A stretch of 64,000 nt of DNA from the NCBI GenBank assembly GCA_963920575.1, contig OY986965.1:10244290-10308289 (forward strand), written 5' to 3'. Every line of letters begins with the position of its first letter. Position 1 is the first letter of the stretch. A program made the position numbers and the translations under genes. The notes beneath the pieces are model-generated. The model did no database searches. It saw only the letters and a list, made by a program, of their open reading frames with translations, and was not told where the DNA came from. This stretch comes from Narthecium ossifragum (lineage: Eukaryota; Streptophyta; Magnoliopsida; Dioscoreales; Nartheciaceae). Positions 48,501-60,211 of the stretch are shown here, piece by piece.

Positions 48501-51500
48501 TATGATAGTAGCAGACTGAACCTTGATGAGCACATAAAAAAATTATTTTTGGGCCATTTCCCTCAAGACATGAAAACTGAAAGAGTGATATAAATTCAAT
48601 GAAAGCGCTCAACAAGTTTTCAGAAGGAAACTGTATCCAAAAACGATCTTAAGCAACAAGTGTGGGACGGAGCTATGAAACCAAACGTCTACAGATTTGA
48701 CGAGCTTCTGCCTGGCGTCTTCCATACAAATGAAGCAGCTTAAAAGATTGCAACTACACTCCTAGGAAGACTAAGAAACTACACTTTAGCTGATACAAGA
48801 AATTTCCTTATGCTTATTTGCAAGCATCCCAGAATCTAGATAAAACTAAAAAGTCAATTACAAGCAAATATTTAAATATGCCAAAATTCTTACCTTCTTC
48901 CTGATCAGCCTCTACAACAGGAGCAGTTTTAAAAAGCTTTGCCAGGGGACCAGAAGATAAGTGCTTCAAACCTCTTGATAGCCCCTCTCCAGGCCCCCCA
49001 TCGGGCCCAAGTATACCAAATCGATGCAGCAAAGCTTCAGTGTAATTCATTCCACCACCAAGCCGTACACCAGCTATCTTTGCTGTGACTTTCAAACTAT
49101 GACACTCTATATCTTGTGCACTGTAAGGTATCACATGTACTGTGTCTATCTCAAGAAATGGAATTGGCCTCAGTTTATAATTGGTTTGCTTATCAATCCA
49201 AAAAACAGCTCTCATTTGAGGAAGCCCATTTCTAGCTACCAGCAAATCACGTCCATCAGGCTTTTTTGTGCCATTTTCATGAACTATGATTCCCTCTCCA
49301 TCAACACAGTCAATATGGACAGTGTCCCAATTTATGCATGTTGACACTGCAAAAGCACCACCGAGAGTACGGTGCGAGACTTTAATGAAAATATCTTCCC
49401 CACCAAACTGAACTAAGGGCATTCCTTCAATATTTTCTGATGAAGACTCTAAAAAATTGAGATGGAGTCTGCTTACGGATAAAATTACTGCAGTATCACT
49501 AGGAAGGTTTTTTATTAGCTCTTTGTCCAACGAAACAACACTACTGTGTTTTTTACTTTTCCTGACTCTTGCAATTTTCTCACTAACTCTACCAAAGTAG
49601 GAGTAAAGATCCAAAACAAAGAAAAGCTGCTCGACTGAAGTGTTAGATGAATAGTTTTGGCAAGCAACACCTATTCTGACAACACCTTCTGGAGGGGGCA
49701 CATCCAACAATGGACTCCCATCTGCAGTAACCATAGCTGCCTCGAAGCAAATCTCACTCAATTCAACACACCTCCACAAACCTGCCGACCAGTCCGCACA
49801 GCCTTTGAGATCTGTCAATCTGCTGCGTGTTTCAAGTGAAAGGCTAAGATGTGAAGCTCGAGTGGTCCACTTTCTCTGACTTGCATCAATCGGTTGATAT
49901 TCCCATAGACTAAAGCAGGCAGGATCCTTATCTAGATTCAGTAAAGTGCACTTTAATGATGGGGACTGAGAGAAACACAGGTCCTCAACATGTAGCCTTG
50001 CTCCAGAAAAATGCGTGTGTGAATGACTGTCTCCATTTCCAGGAAAATCACCAATCTCCTCCACATTCATAGGAACAGTAAGATCAAACTCCTTGAGTGT
50101 GAATATGAGAGAACTGACAGACGAATCAGACAACACAGCACCAGGACTGACCACAATGCCATCAGCTAAGAATGAGGTGATCCTCAAACAAGATTCCTCC
50201 TGAAGGTTAATCTACAGCAAAGGAGCCAGCAAATAAGCAAAACAGAAAATTGATCGCTCATTACATTAAAAGTATGGGATAAAACTTGAAGTACCATAAG
50301 AGGTTGGCACTCAATGACTGTTTGTGAAGCAAAAGATGGAGGAGCAGGTGAAGGAATGATCTGAAGAGAATGAAGGCAAACCAGAGGAATATCCAAATTA
50401 AGCTGCCATATCTGGTTTCCAAGAGGATAGATTGGTGGACAAAAATTCTCACCTGCTTTGAAAGTAATACAACAGATCAGTCAAAACCATCATACAAATC
50501 AGATATACAAATGAATGCGAAGGACGAACCGAATTTTGGGGGATGTAGGCTCTCCTTTGAGACAGCCCGCATTGATGGCTGTATCAAAGTGCATGGCGGG
50601 TGCGAAAAGGTGTCCCTGCAGAAATGCTAATAAGTGAATGGTCGAACAAAACCATGGAACAATCTAAGTAATAAGAAGACCAATTGCACTATGCTCAAAG
50701 TAAAATTAGCACAACTGAAGAGACTTCAGTAGCAATACGGCAGAGTTTGATGCTGGAAGAAAATAGTAGTTGGAACAAAGATCCTAAAGAGTATACATAA
50801 TGAATAACACGCGCATATGCAGGGCCAAGTCGTAATCAGCCCTTTAACATATTTTTGGCGATATATGTATATTTCAAATGGCTAAGAACTATTGGCAAAT
50901 TTTCAGTTTTTAATAGTTTTTATTGATTGTGTTCTTTTTGAAAAGGATAGGATGGAGGTGAGCATTAAGATGAGTATTGGCACATTTCCAGACGCTAATC
51001 CTTGAACAGAGTGACAGTAAACAAGTTCCTAAGCAACAACTTGAGCGCATTTCATGTTCAAGTATTGAAAAAGTAACTGATAAGAGAAAGTACAAAAATA
51101 AGAAGATACAAATTGCAAAAGAAAAGGATGAAGAGAATGGAGAGGAACGAGAAGATTTGGATGGGATGCAATTTTCTTTGTATTAGTGTCATATGACACA
51201 CTGTTACCTTAGAAAGAGACCGCCAACCATAATGCGAGACAAGTGCTTTGTATGTTCTCCATCAGATACACTTGCCTGGAAGGCTAAGCAGTAAACATAA
51301 AGCAAAACAAGCAGAATATAAAAACAGTTCAAGAGCACCTAATAACTGCATGATTTAATCCTCAAAGTTGAAATGCTGTTATATGAAAAGTACAAAATAC
51401 GTGGAAGGAAGCATTTATGTATAACCTAGCCTTGACACTAATGGAACTTATGATAATATGTTCATTTGTTTTGTAATTGTTCTTCGGCACAAGTTGAATT

Positions 51501-54500
51501 GAACTGTCTTCAATAAATAAAAATAAAAAACGATATCATCGTATGGCATGAAGAAGAACAATATAAGCATATCTCCCATGACAACCAACATGAGGGGACA
51601 GGGAGAAGTGAAATGTGCAAACTATTGAAGAAAGTAAGGAAACCATGGTTTTGTAGTATGAGTACCCGAGAAAAAAAGAGTGATTGCATCAGAAGTTCAA
51701 GTTGGAACTCTGAAAGGATAAATAAAAATGATTAGTGGAGGATCAAGAGCAAAAAGTAAAAGGCCCATTATAATATTCTAATCGGACTAGCTATTACAGA
51801 ACCAATGTTTAATTTCAAAAATACTTTCGTCAAGTACATCTTACCAGCATCCTTGATGCACAGAAAGATATGGTCGATGACAATAGAAACAATAGAACAT
51901 CCAGGTGCTTCCGAACCATTCTGAATGAAACAGTGGTCGAATGAGGAACAAATTTAGTACACAGCCTCTAGGACTGAGCTTTGAAAAAAAAGATAGCGTT
52001 AAAAAAGCATAAGAGAAGAACAGAACCTGTTGTGCCTTTGGATCAACATCTCCCCTATTCAAGCAAACATAAAATCCAGTCATGAACCGGAGAAGAGCAC
52101 GTAAACCTGCAGACATAGAAATCTTATCTAAATACACTAAAAGTGAATAAATAAGTGACAGTAGAAGTTCAAACACAATAAGATAGCTACCTGGTTCACT
52201 TAAAGCGGGACAAACAGCTTCTGGTATATGCAACTGAACCTCAAGACCGAGTGGAGTATTCTGCTCGGTTCTTTGCACAGTGATCTGAAGAGGAACTCAA
52301 TAGTGGAAGAAGGAGCAAGAATAGTGTCATTATACCATAGATCCATGGACTCTATCAAACATAATAAAAACCTAACAAACACCAAGCCAGGTCAAAGTCA
52401 CATTACATAGGCCTGTCCAGATATTCCTTCCAAAAACCTTTCACCTCCAAAAAACAATCGTTTTGCACCATCATCATCACGCCTGTTATTTTCATTGTTA
52501 GAAAACAAGCATGCATCTGTGAACATATCAGGATGAGGTAGCAGATCGACTGATAGCGATTCCCATTCCAGTTTCTGGTTTTTGGAGAAAATTAGAGGAA
52601 AAAAAAGACACAAACTAAGTAAGCACGGACCAAGAAAACCTCAACATTAGGAATATCATGAAAATATAAGTATGAGGTTAACCTATACACAGAAAGCAAT
52701 TCCAAAAACTGATCTCATGCTACTAACCTTGAAAACATAGATGCACCTTTTGCTATTTGAGAAGTCCCTTGCTTCCTTGAGATTGACAACCTGTTAACAG
52801 AAAATACTCCAAACATCACGATAATGCAGTACCAAAATCAACTCAGAAATTGTAGCATACGAGAGAGATTCAATACCTGCCAATTTTCATTCGTCGTGTA
52901 AAGCAAAAGATTGCGGATTGTTATAGATGCTAGAGGTGATGCCCTGGTTAAAAGAGGCAAAGGATTTTTGTCCAGATGTAAAATTTAATGGTACAAATTT
53001 ACCATAGTGGTAATAAATTTATAAGAAGAAAGAGTTATACAGAAGGTTGATGCAAAACAATGAACAAAGGGAAGAATCAAACTAAAGGTCCTGAGTAAGG
53101 CTTTCTTTAAGAAACTTCTGCATATTAACAATACTCAAAGATAGCACATGTCCAGATTAAACCTTTTTGTTAGACATCTAAGAAAGTTATTAGCATAGCA
53201 AGTATGTCCAAGGCCCTATACAATGGTATATGGTAATCTAGCAAAATTCATTGTTCTTAGAAGATCCACAGAAGTGAGTTACGGCTGGACCTCACTTGAT
53301 AACATAATCTCCTGCCCTATGTTCTCAAAAAAAGAAATGTTGTACAATTGAGATCATGGATTTCCATACCTGCCGGCCGATATTTACCGTACCGGTGGCT
53401 AAACGGGACGGTTTTCTCCCCCGGTCGGATTAGGGGGAGACCGGATGTGTACCGGCCAAACCGGCCGGTACACGCTGGTTTGGATGAATACTGACCGGTA
53501 CAAACCGGCATGTGCCGGCCTGAGGAAGAGAGAATTGGGAAGGGGAGTAGAAGAGAGGGAAAAGAGAGGAGGAGAGGAAGAGAGGAAGGGAGGAGATCCT
53601 TACTTGAAGGCGGCGGAGAGAGATTGACGGCGGAGGAGGAGAGAGCTCGACGGCGAAGGAGAGAGCTCGATGGAGGCGGCGGAGAGAGCGAGGCAGCGTG
53701 TGGGAGAGAGTATTAGGGTAAGTTAGTGTTATACCTTTTTAAACCTGTTATCCAAACCCATTATCCACACCCGAAACCCGTTAATGTAAGTTAGTGTTAT
53801 AAAATAAGTAAAATAATCTAACCCTAACATCGTTGATCGCCTCCTCCTCTCGCCGACGGTCTCTCCCTCTCTCCTTTTGCCGACGATCGACGACGCCGGA
53901 TCAAGCGCCTCTCTATTGGATCTCCTCTCCTTCTCCTCCCCTCTTCTACCTCTCCTCCTCCCCTCCTCCCCCTCTTCTCTTCTCCTTCTCCTCCTCTTTT
54001 CTCTCTCACTCCTCTCTTTTCCTCTTGCTACTGATGTCGTACCGGTTCCGTACCACTCCGACACAGGGCGTACTAGTGGTATGTACCGTACCGGCAGGTC
54101 GCCGGCACGGCGCGTACCACCGGGATGACAATCCATGATTGAGATAACTCGTAAAGTTTAAAAGTTCATAGTACTTGCTTCCAATCTGACTAGAAAGAAC
54201 CAAAGCTTGTCCCTCTTGCCCATTTATGCTAGAACCTCTCAACCAAGAGCAAACGAATGGTAAAGCACGTTGCTTAGAGAAACCGCGTAGAAGCATTTCA
54301 ATAATGAAAATGCAAAAACACCCAAAGTCGTGATATTGCTACTATATAGAACGATGACAAGGACTGCGAGAAGTTTCATGAAAGTAGACTAAAAAATGGT
54401 TGTATGAAGAATGACTAGTATCCATTATGGTGGCATTGAGCATGATGCAAGTGATGGGCCTTCTAGGGTGCATACGAGTATTCCACCCAAAACTTCCAAG

Positions 54501-57500
54501 AATAAACTCCATATAGGAAAACTTGTCATTGAAGCTCCACAATGAACACTAAAATATCACTAATAAGCAAAGATTTCCATGCCTCCGGCTTGTGACGAGC
54601 TAGCCTCTTGCAGGCACAGTATATGCCATCGACATGGGCAGTGAAGATACTAAACACAAACCCTATGACGAGAATACAAAAATTGCAATAGTGAGGGTGA
54701 GAGGTAGAAAAAAGGGTTAGAGACTGAGAAAAGGAGGAGAGCTCCACATTGGTGTTGAGGGAAGAGTGAACAGATTAAGAAGAGAGCATGGAAGGAGATG
54801 AAGAGAGGTTGGGGTCCAATTTAGGGAGAAAAGGATAACCAAAGGAGAGGAGGAAAGCTCAGGAGGAGGAGAGCTTGCCATTGTCATCTGTATTGGCGGT
54901 CAGGAGAAGAGGATGGCCGAAGGAGTAGAGTTTGGGGAGGAAAAGTGTTACACGTAGGGCTTTCATAAGCAAACTAAGATTTCATCGTCTAACACGTACG
55001 TCATTAAATAGTAAAGAGAAACTGATGGATTTCATGCTATTCGGATCTGAGTTGGTAGGCAAATAGCTTGAAAGCCACTTGTGCCCTGTTGTTCCACGAT
55101 GCTTACGAAATTATCATACAAGTAATTACAAGCAAAATGAGTACCGGGTAGGTCACACACAGCCGCTTAGCACATTAATCCTAGCTCCCTAGTTAAAGAA
55201 CAAAAGAATTGTACAAAGCTCACAATCAACGAAACTTCCACAACCTAGCCAACACAGAAGCCAAATTGTTCTGCTTTGGCTTTTGTCTGAGCTAATACAA
55301 AAGGTTATCTATACAACCCCACCTCATCATAAGCTTTGGCTCCAATCTCTATGGTCTGCCCTTTTTTTATCATTGAGCATACTCGTAGAAACAATAACAT
55401 GGTCTTCATAACAAATTCATATTCTAAAGGAGCCACACAGAGGAAGAGCAAAATATGAGGCAAATCAAAATAAGCAAACCTAAGATATTAGCATTGAACA
55501 GTGCAGACCTAGGAAGCACCGCCACTTCTAGCAATGGAGCGTGTCCGTGTCCGACATGACACTCGTCAGACACATTCCCGACATGTCCATATTTTTTTAG
55601 AGCTGTCATATGAAGACAAACTATGTACGCACAACAACACAGCCCATGTCGTGTTTCTTGTTCAGTGGAGTTCCGACTCAGTATCGGGTTTAGAATTGGC
55701 TCCAAATATTTTCCCTTCTTCTGCAATCTAAAGCCCTAACCTTAAATTCTTAAGGTCCGGCAAGTTAATGCCAATTGGTGCATTGATCGACGTGGCATCG
55801 ATGTTTAAGCTAAAAAGTATATGATTCTTATACATTATTTAGTCTTGTATTTTTCAATAAAATATTCTTGTACATATGACATGTAAAAAAAGTTTTTTGT
55901 CTACGTGTCCTTGCCGTGTCATGTCCTGCATTTAATGAAAATCATTTGTGTCGGCGTATCCGTGTCGTGTAGTGTTGTATCCATGTTAGTGCTTCCTAGG
56001 TGCAGACAACCCCAAGTGAGCAGCCAAGAAATGGATAAACTTTTTTTTGTCAAAGAAGGAAGGAAGCACAATCAAAAGTCAAGAGAAAGAAATATACTTC
56101 GACCATGCAGCTAAATGTATAGCAACCATTATGATCTAATCCTCAATGATGGCTTTATCTTATTTCTACCTCATTTTGACTATAAGAAGCATTTAAAAAG
56201 AACAGTAGAGGAAAATCTCAACATAACACAGGAAGTACAACAGCAAAAATTCACATTTACAAAGCAAAAATAACAGAGACTCCATGAGATGGAGGTGAAA
56301 CTTCAGAAAAGCAGCAAGAAGCAAAAAAAACACATTTTCTATAAACATCATAGAGATGATAAATGCAAGAAAGTACCAAGTTGCACCTCCTTGCTGACGA
56401 GCTCCACCACGTGTCTCAAGCATAACATTAACAATACCCACTTCCAACGTCATTCCATCTGCAATCTGAGAATGCATATCAACTCATACCCTTAAAATTC
56501 TATGGAAACATCAACAGAGCTGCAAAAATCTAATGGCTTTTTAGGGTACTAATATCATTATGCAACTCAAATTAATCAGGATTTAGGAATGAAGAATGTC
56601 AACCCAAGAGCGTGAAAAGAAATTGATGAATCATTCAATAGGAAATTCAGTCTCTCATCACCAATCCCAAGTCTCAATATCTTCTTGCAACACATGGAAG
56701 AACAAAAACAAGCAAAAGAACTGATTGAGACTCTCATCACTATCAAAGCTTCTTTTTCAAAAGCATGGGCTTGATAGTGTGCTATATCCAAATCACCAAG
56801 GCAACGCAATAGCAGCTAATATGTAAGATGACAAGTTTTTACCTCGATGTGTATTGTTGTATTGTTCAAAATTTAGTCCTTAAATTCGTGGAGACTTCAA
56901 TAAGGGACCTGCTATAAACTAAAAATGCTAGTTAACATAAGGAGACTTTACTATTAAGGAAACATAACTCCTTAATTACATCCTCCAAACCCCAAGGGTA
57001 CACTGTATTTCTCAACGTAACATCTTAAGTACTGCTCTCTAAGATACTTGCTTCGCTAGTATTCCAGTGCACATTATCATTCCTGAATATGTGGTACATA
57101 AGTATAAACGAAATCCTGAGACTATGATATCAGTGGAATTTAACTCATGAGCCTTTGAACTTTTAGCAGTCGATGAACATTTGATGTTTGACGGATAAGG
57201 TAACAACCATCAATAATATGAACAAGCTACTTTTGGACAAGTCAGCATTTAGGACTTCTCCGGAGTTACGTCTATCAAGTATCAACAGACGCTGTGATCC
57301 ACTTTTTGAGGACATGAAGGTACCATAAATGTTTAAAGTGGAAGTGGCAGAAATTCCCCAAGTGAATACTAAAAGCATCCAACTAATTTCATAGCTCTGA
57401 TGCTCAAAAGGTGCAAGAGAAGTCCAGGCTAGTTGGAGTCGTCTAGCTCTCCAGAAAACACTCACACACTAAAATTTGTGAAAAATATTACCAATGACAA

Positions 57501-58500
57501 CAAATGTTCAGAAATGTACATGTTTTCAACATCATAAGTTGTCTCCAGGGAAGTTTCAAATATCTTGTGCCAATCATTCCCACTTGCACATGGCTTGCGC
57601 AATAATTAGCCTACTTGTTGCTGATAACTCTCACAGAAGTTAAGAGCTATACAGAATCACTGACAATAAGCTCTAATTGATTCAAATTTGCATACTTTCT
57701 TTAAAACAAAGCACCACCAACCAATTTTTAACAATGACAAAGGAGATGGGCCATGACTCAACAAACTCTCAAAAAATTGTAGAACGAACATGAAGAGAGT
57801 TTAAGCAACACAAGCACATGAGCTTTATATTCAACAAAGAGAATTTACCTTATCAGCAAATCCATAACCACTTCCCTTCGTAGCGCTTGTTGGTGTCTGA
57901 TTGCTAAAGAAACGCATCACGCCACCGTTAGAACTCGATCATCACTCACAACTCCAAACAACCAAATATAACTGACCTGCTCGAGCTCCTTGGGCTATCC
58001 AAATCCGAATTCTCCTCAAGAACCAGATCAAGTCTATCGATCTGGACAACAATCGGCTCTATTTGCACATTCGATACAGAAGGTAGCTGAAGAAAACATC
58101 CCAATTCGAGTAGAACTCAACACAAAGCGCACCAAGCAATATGGTTAAAAGACACAAAATCTCTAACCACACACCGTGATCTCCAGCTTCCCAACTCTGG
58201 CGGTGGCCACATTCAAGGCCGGAGGCAATCCGAGGTTGGCGTGCAGCGCATCCCCATTTATATCTGAACCAATTCAATCAGATTACTCCACCAAACCAAT
58301 ACCATTAGATATCCACTTCTCTCAAACAAAACGAGTCTTTTCGAGGGGGGAAAAGAGTAAGAAAGGTATGGGAATTGAGGCTACGGACCTAGGTTGGAGA
58401 GCTGAGCGGTGTGGCCCTGGAGCTTGAACTGGTCGCGGGAAAAGGAGTGAAGCCAGTACTTGAGCGTGTACTCCAGCGCCCGCGCCAAGATCGACTCCAT
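45543..58500 (-). CDS. chorein-N bridge-like lipid-transfer protein (UHRF1BP1/SHIP164, BLTP3 type), 1207 aa
   Basis: Twenty exons join in frame (high to low): 58389-58500, 58175-58263, 57977-58086, 57849-57903, 56377-56465, 52877-52943, 52728-52790, 52407-52574, 52191-52284, 52027-52106, 51845-51920, 51666-51709, 51208-51275, 50530-50615, 50295-50455, 48894-50199, 48051-48328, 46329-46553, 46088-46244, 45543-45838 (3624 nt). Residues 1-110 are a chorein N-terminal domain starting MESILARALEYTLKYWL and continuing DINGDALHANLGLPPALNV, the entry of the hydrophobic groove in VPS13/ATG2-like proteins. The middle is beta-rich and conserved (exon 16 alone encodes 435 residues). The last 60 residues form a coiled coil, as in SHIP164. 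By family it should move phospholipids at membrane contacts near early endosomes; the plant role is inferred. Intron 5 (3.4 kb) holds two hAT elements. Confidence 0.9.
53355..54137. mobile_element. non-autonomous hAT element in intron 5 of chorein gene, 783 bp
   Basis: The ends CATGGATT (53355-53362) and AATCCATG (54130-54137) are inverted and flanked by the perfect 8-bp duplication ATTGAGAT (53347-53354 and 54138-54145). Both subterminal parts are rich in ACCGGTAC, CGTACCGG and GCCGGC words, the interior in GGAGAGAG-rich and CTCCTC-rich strands. No transposase frame is present. The open frames inside are products of the purine/pyrimidine bias. Confidence 0.88.
55509..55999. mobile_element. 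second non-autonomous hAT element in intron 5 of chorein gene, 491 bp
   Basis: CTAGGAAGCAC at 55509 and GTGCTTCCTAG ending at 55999 are perfect 11-bp inverted ends. They are flanked by the perfect 8-bp duplication GTGCAGAC (55501-55508 and 56000-56007). Subterminal sequence on both sides carries CGTGTCCGTGTC-like words in opposite orientation. No coding content. Confidence 0.92.
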
Positions 58501-59555
58501 CCCCGCTCCTAACCGGAACCTACTAAATCCAGCCGGAGGTTGCCGGAGGTTGCCGGAGATTGGAAACAGTAGGAGAAGGTATCCGGGAAAGAAAAAAATG
58601 GCGGCTTTTCGTCTATCTTTTCCGTTTTCCCTCCCCCTTCGGCCCTTTATTTGACGCCTCCGCCGTCACCGACGAGGATCCGATGCGCCATGTCGGATCG
58701 CACGTGCCGCCGGGGGCGAGGGGCTCCAGTTGCACGTGCGACACACTCACCAGTGTCCCGTGGAGAGGAAGTTACGTAAGTGCCCCTGGCTTGGACCGCT
58801 GGGATGGGCTCGGATTAACAAACCGGCAGGGGCATTGTGGTAATATAAAGTCGCTTATAGATCTGGGAGAGATCCAGATCTGGAGAATTGTTTTCTTTTT
58901 TTTCTTTTTCTTTTGGTAAAATTATGGGATTCCAATAATACTTTGGGTAAAACTGTGAGTTAAACCGATTTGGATCCGTAACGTTAGGACTTTGATTAAG
59001 GATATTATAGCTATCATTTGACAATATGGAATAATTGGAACTCTAATATTAATCAGGCACAGAGTTCGAAACATATCTTCCTAAGTCCACTCCTCTAATT
59101 AATTAAAATGTACTTCAAGTGTCGAATTATCATCCTGGGAAGACTAATAACATGGCAAATCCACGGACAGGAAAATCTTCTGGGACTTTAAGATGAGTGA
59201 AATCAGGAGCATGTGATGATGTGCCCTCATCAAACTATCTGAACACACCTCATAAGGCAATTGATCCAAATACTCATATAATGGAAGGTAAATAATACAA
59301 TTTCTTCGGTTTTACAAGTTCGATATTTCACCTTGGCAATGTATCTCAAAACATTTTTACATCGTTTTTTTCATGCTCAAAGCGAACAATCTCTTGCTGC
59401 TTCCATGAAATTCACGATGAGCGGCGAAAATTGAGGGAAAAAATGGGCCTCTCAAGTCTCAAGCCTGACTCATTTCCGGAAAATTAACACAAATAAGCCA
59501 ACTGAAGTCACTTGAGATGGTGTTCGAAGAGAGTACAAAAGGAGAGCCAATTCAT
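58501..59555. other. intergenic: chorein-gene promoter and 3' region of the SET-domain gene
   Basis: The first 300 bp next to the chorein start are GC-rich and hold two G-box cores. From 58890 the sequence is T-rich then AT-rich, and the last few hundred bases before 59555 are probably the 3' untranslated region of the minus-strand SET-domain gene. I see no other gene or RNA. Confidence 0.45.
58701..58738 (-). promoter_or_regulatory. pair of G-box cores upstream of chorein gene
   Basis: CACGTG occurs at 58701-58706 and again at 58733-58738, about 200-240 bp upstream of the start codon of the minus-strand gene. The palindromic core is the binding site of plant bHLH and bZIP factors. Function is inferred from position only. 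Confidence 0.4.
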
Positions 59556-60178
59556 CTATGAATCTGGGTGTTCCTCCATGCACCTTAGGCACCTGCATTT
59601 GAAGCCGTAGTCAGCAAGTAGTGCTTGCCTCTCGTCGTAAGGAAGGTCTTCGTCAATGTATGATATCGTAATCTGGCAGTATTAAACATGACATTATGCT
59701 TTTGGTTTTGAACACTACTTTGTTACAAGTCGAAGCTAAAAAATCAAAAGAATTACTTCATCTCCAGGAGATATTGGTCTGAGTGCAATTATTGTCGCCT
59801 GGCCATCTCTTTCCTGTAACATTTATCAAAATCATGGAATTGTATAACTTGGAACAAGGCAAAATATTGAAAACATCTGAATCCCAGAAAAGTAAGGTTT
59901 TAATAAGAAGCAATACCAAGGATAAAACCATATCCGCTAACACTATTGTCAGTATATTCAACAAAGAAATGGTGGCAACAACTCGGCTACCTAGAATCTT
60001 GCAATTAATTTCCTATACTCATGATGCACAAAGATAACTGTCAAAGTTAAAGCAAATCCTAGGCCTAAGATCAAACTCCAGGATATTGGTATTAGAATAA
60101 ACTCCTTAAAAGGTTGAGGAGATGATGATCGACATCTTCGAGCAAAGTCCAAGTCTACACCAGCAAGAATATTAAATG

Positions 60179-60211
<33 letters not shown>

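Noticed and set aside
51841..52278. 145-codon minus-strand frame as one exon
   Set aside because: It reads through real introns; splicing exons 9, 10 and 11 at GT-AG sites gives the frame that joins with the rest of the chorein gene.
53510..54138. Arg/Glu-rich and Ser/Leu-rich open frames
   Set aside because: They lie inside a hAT MITE with purine-rich and pyrimidine-rich halves.
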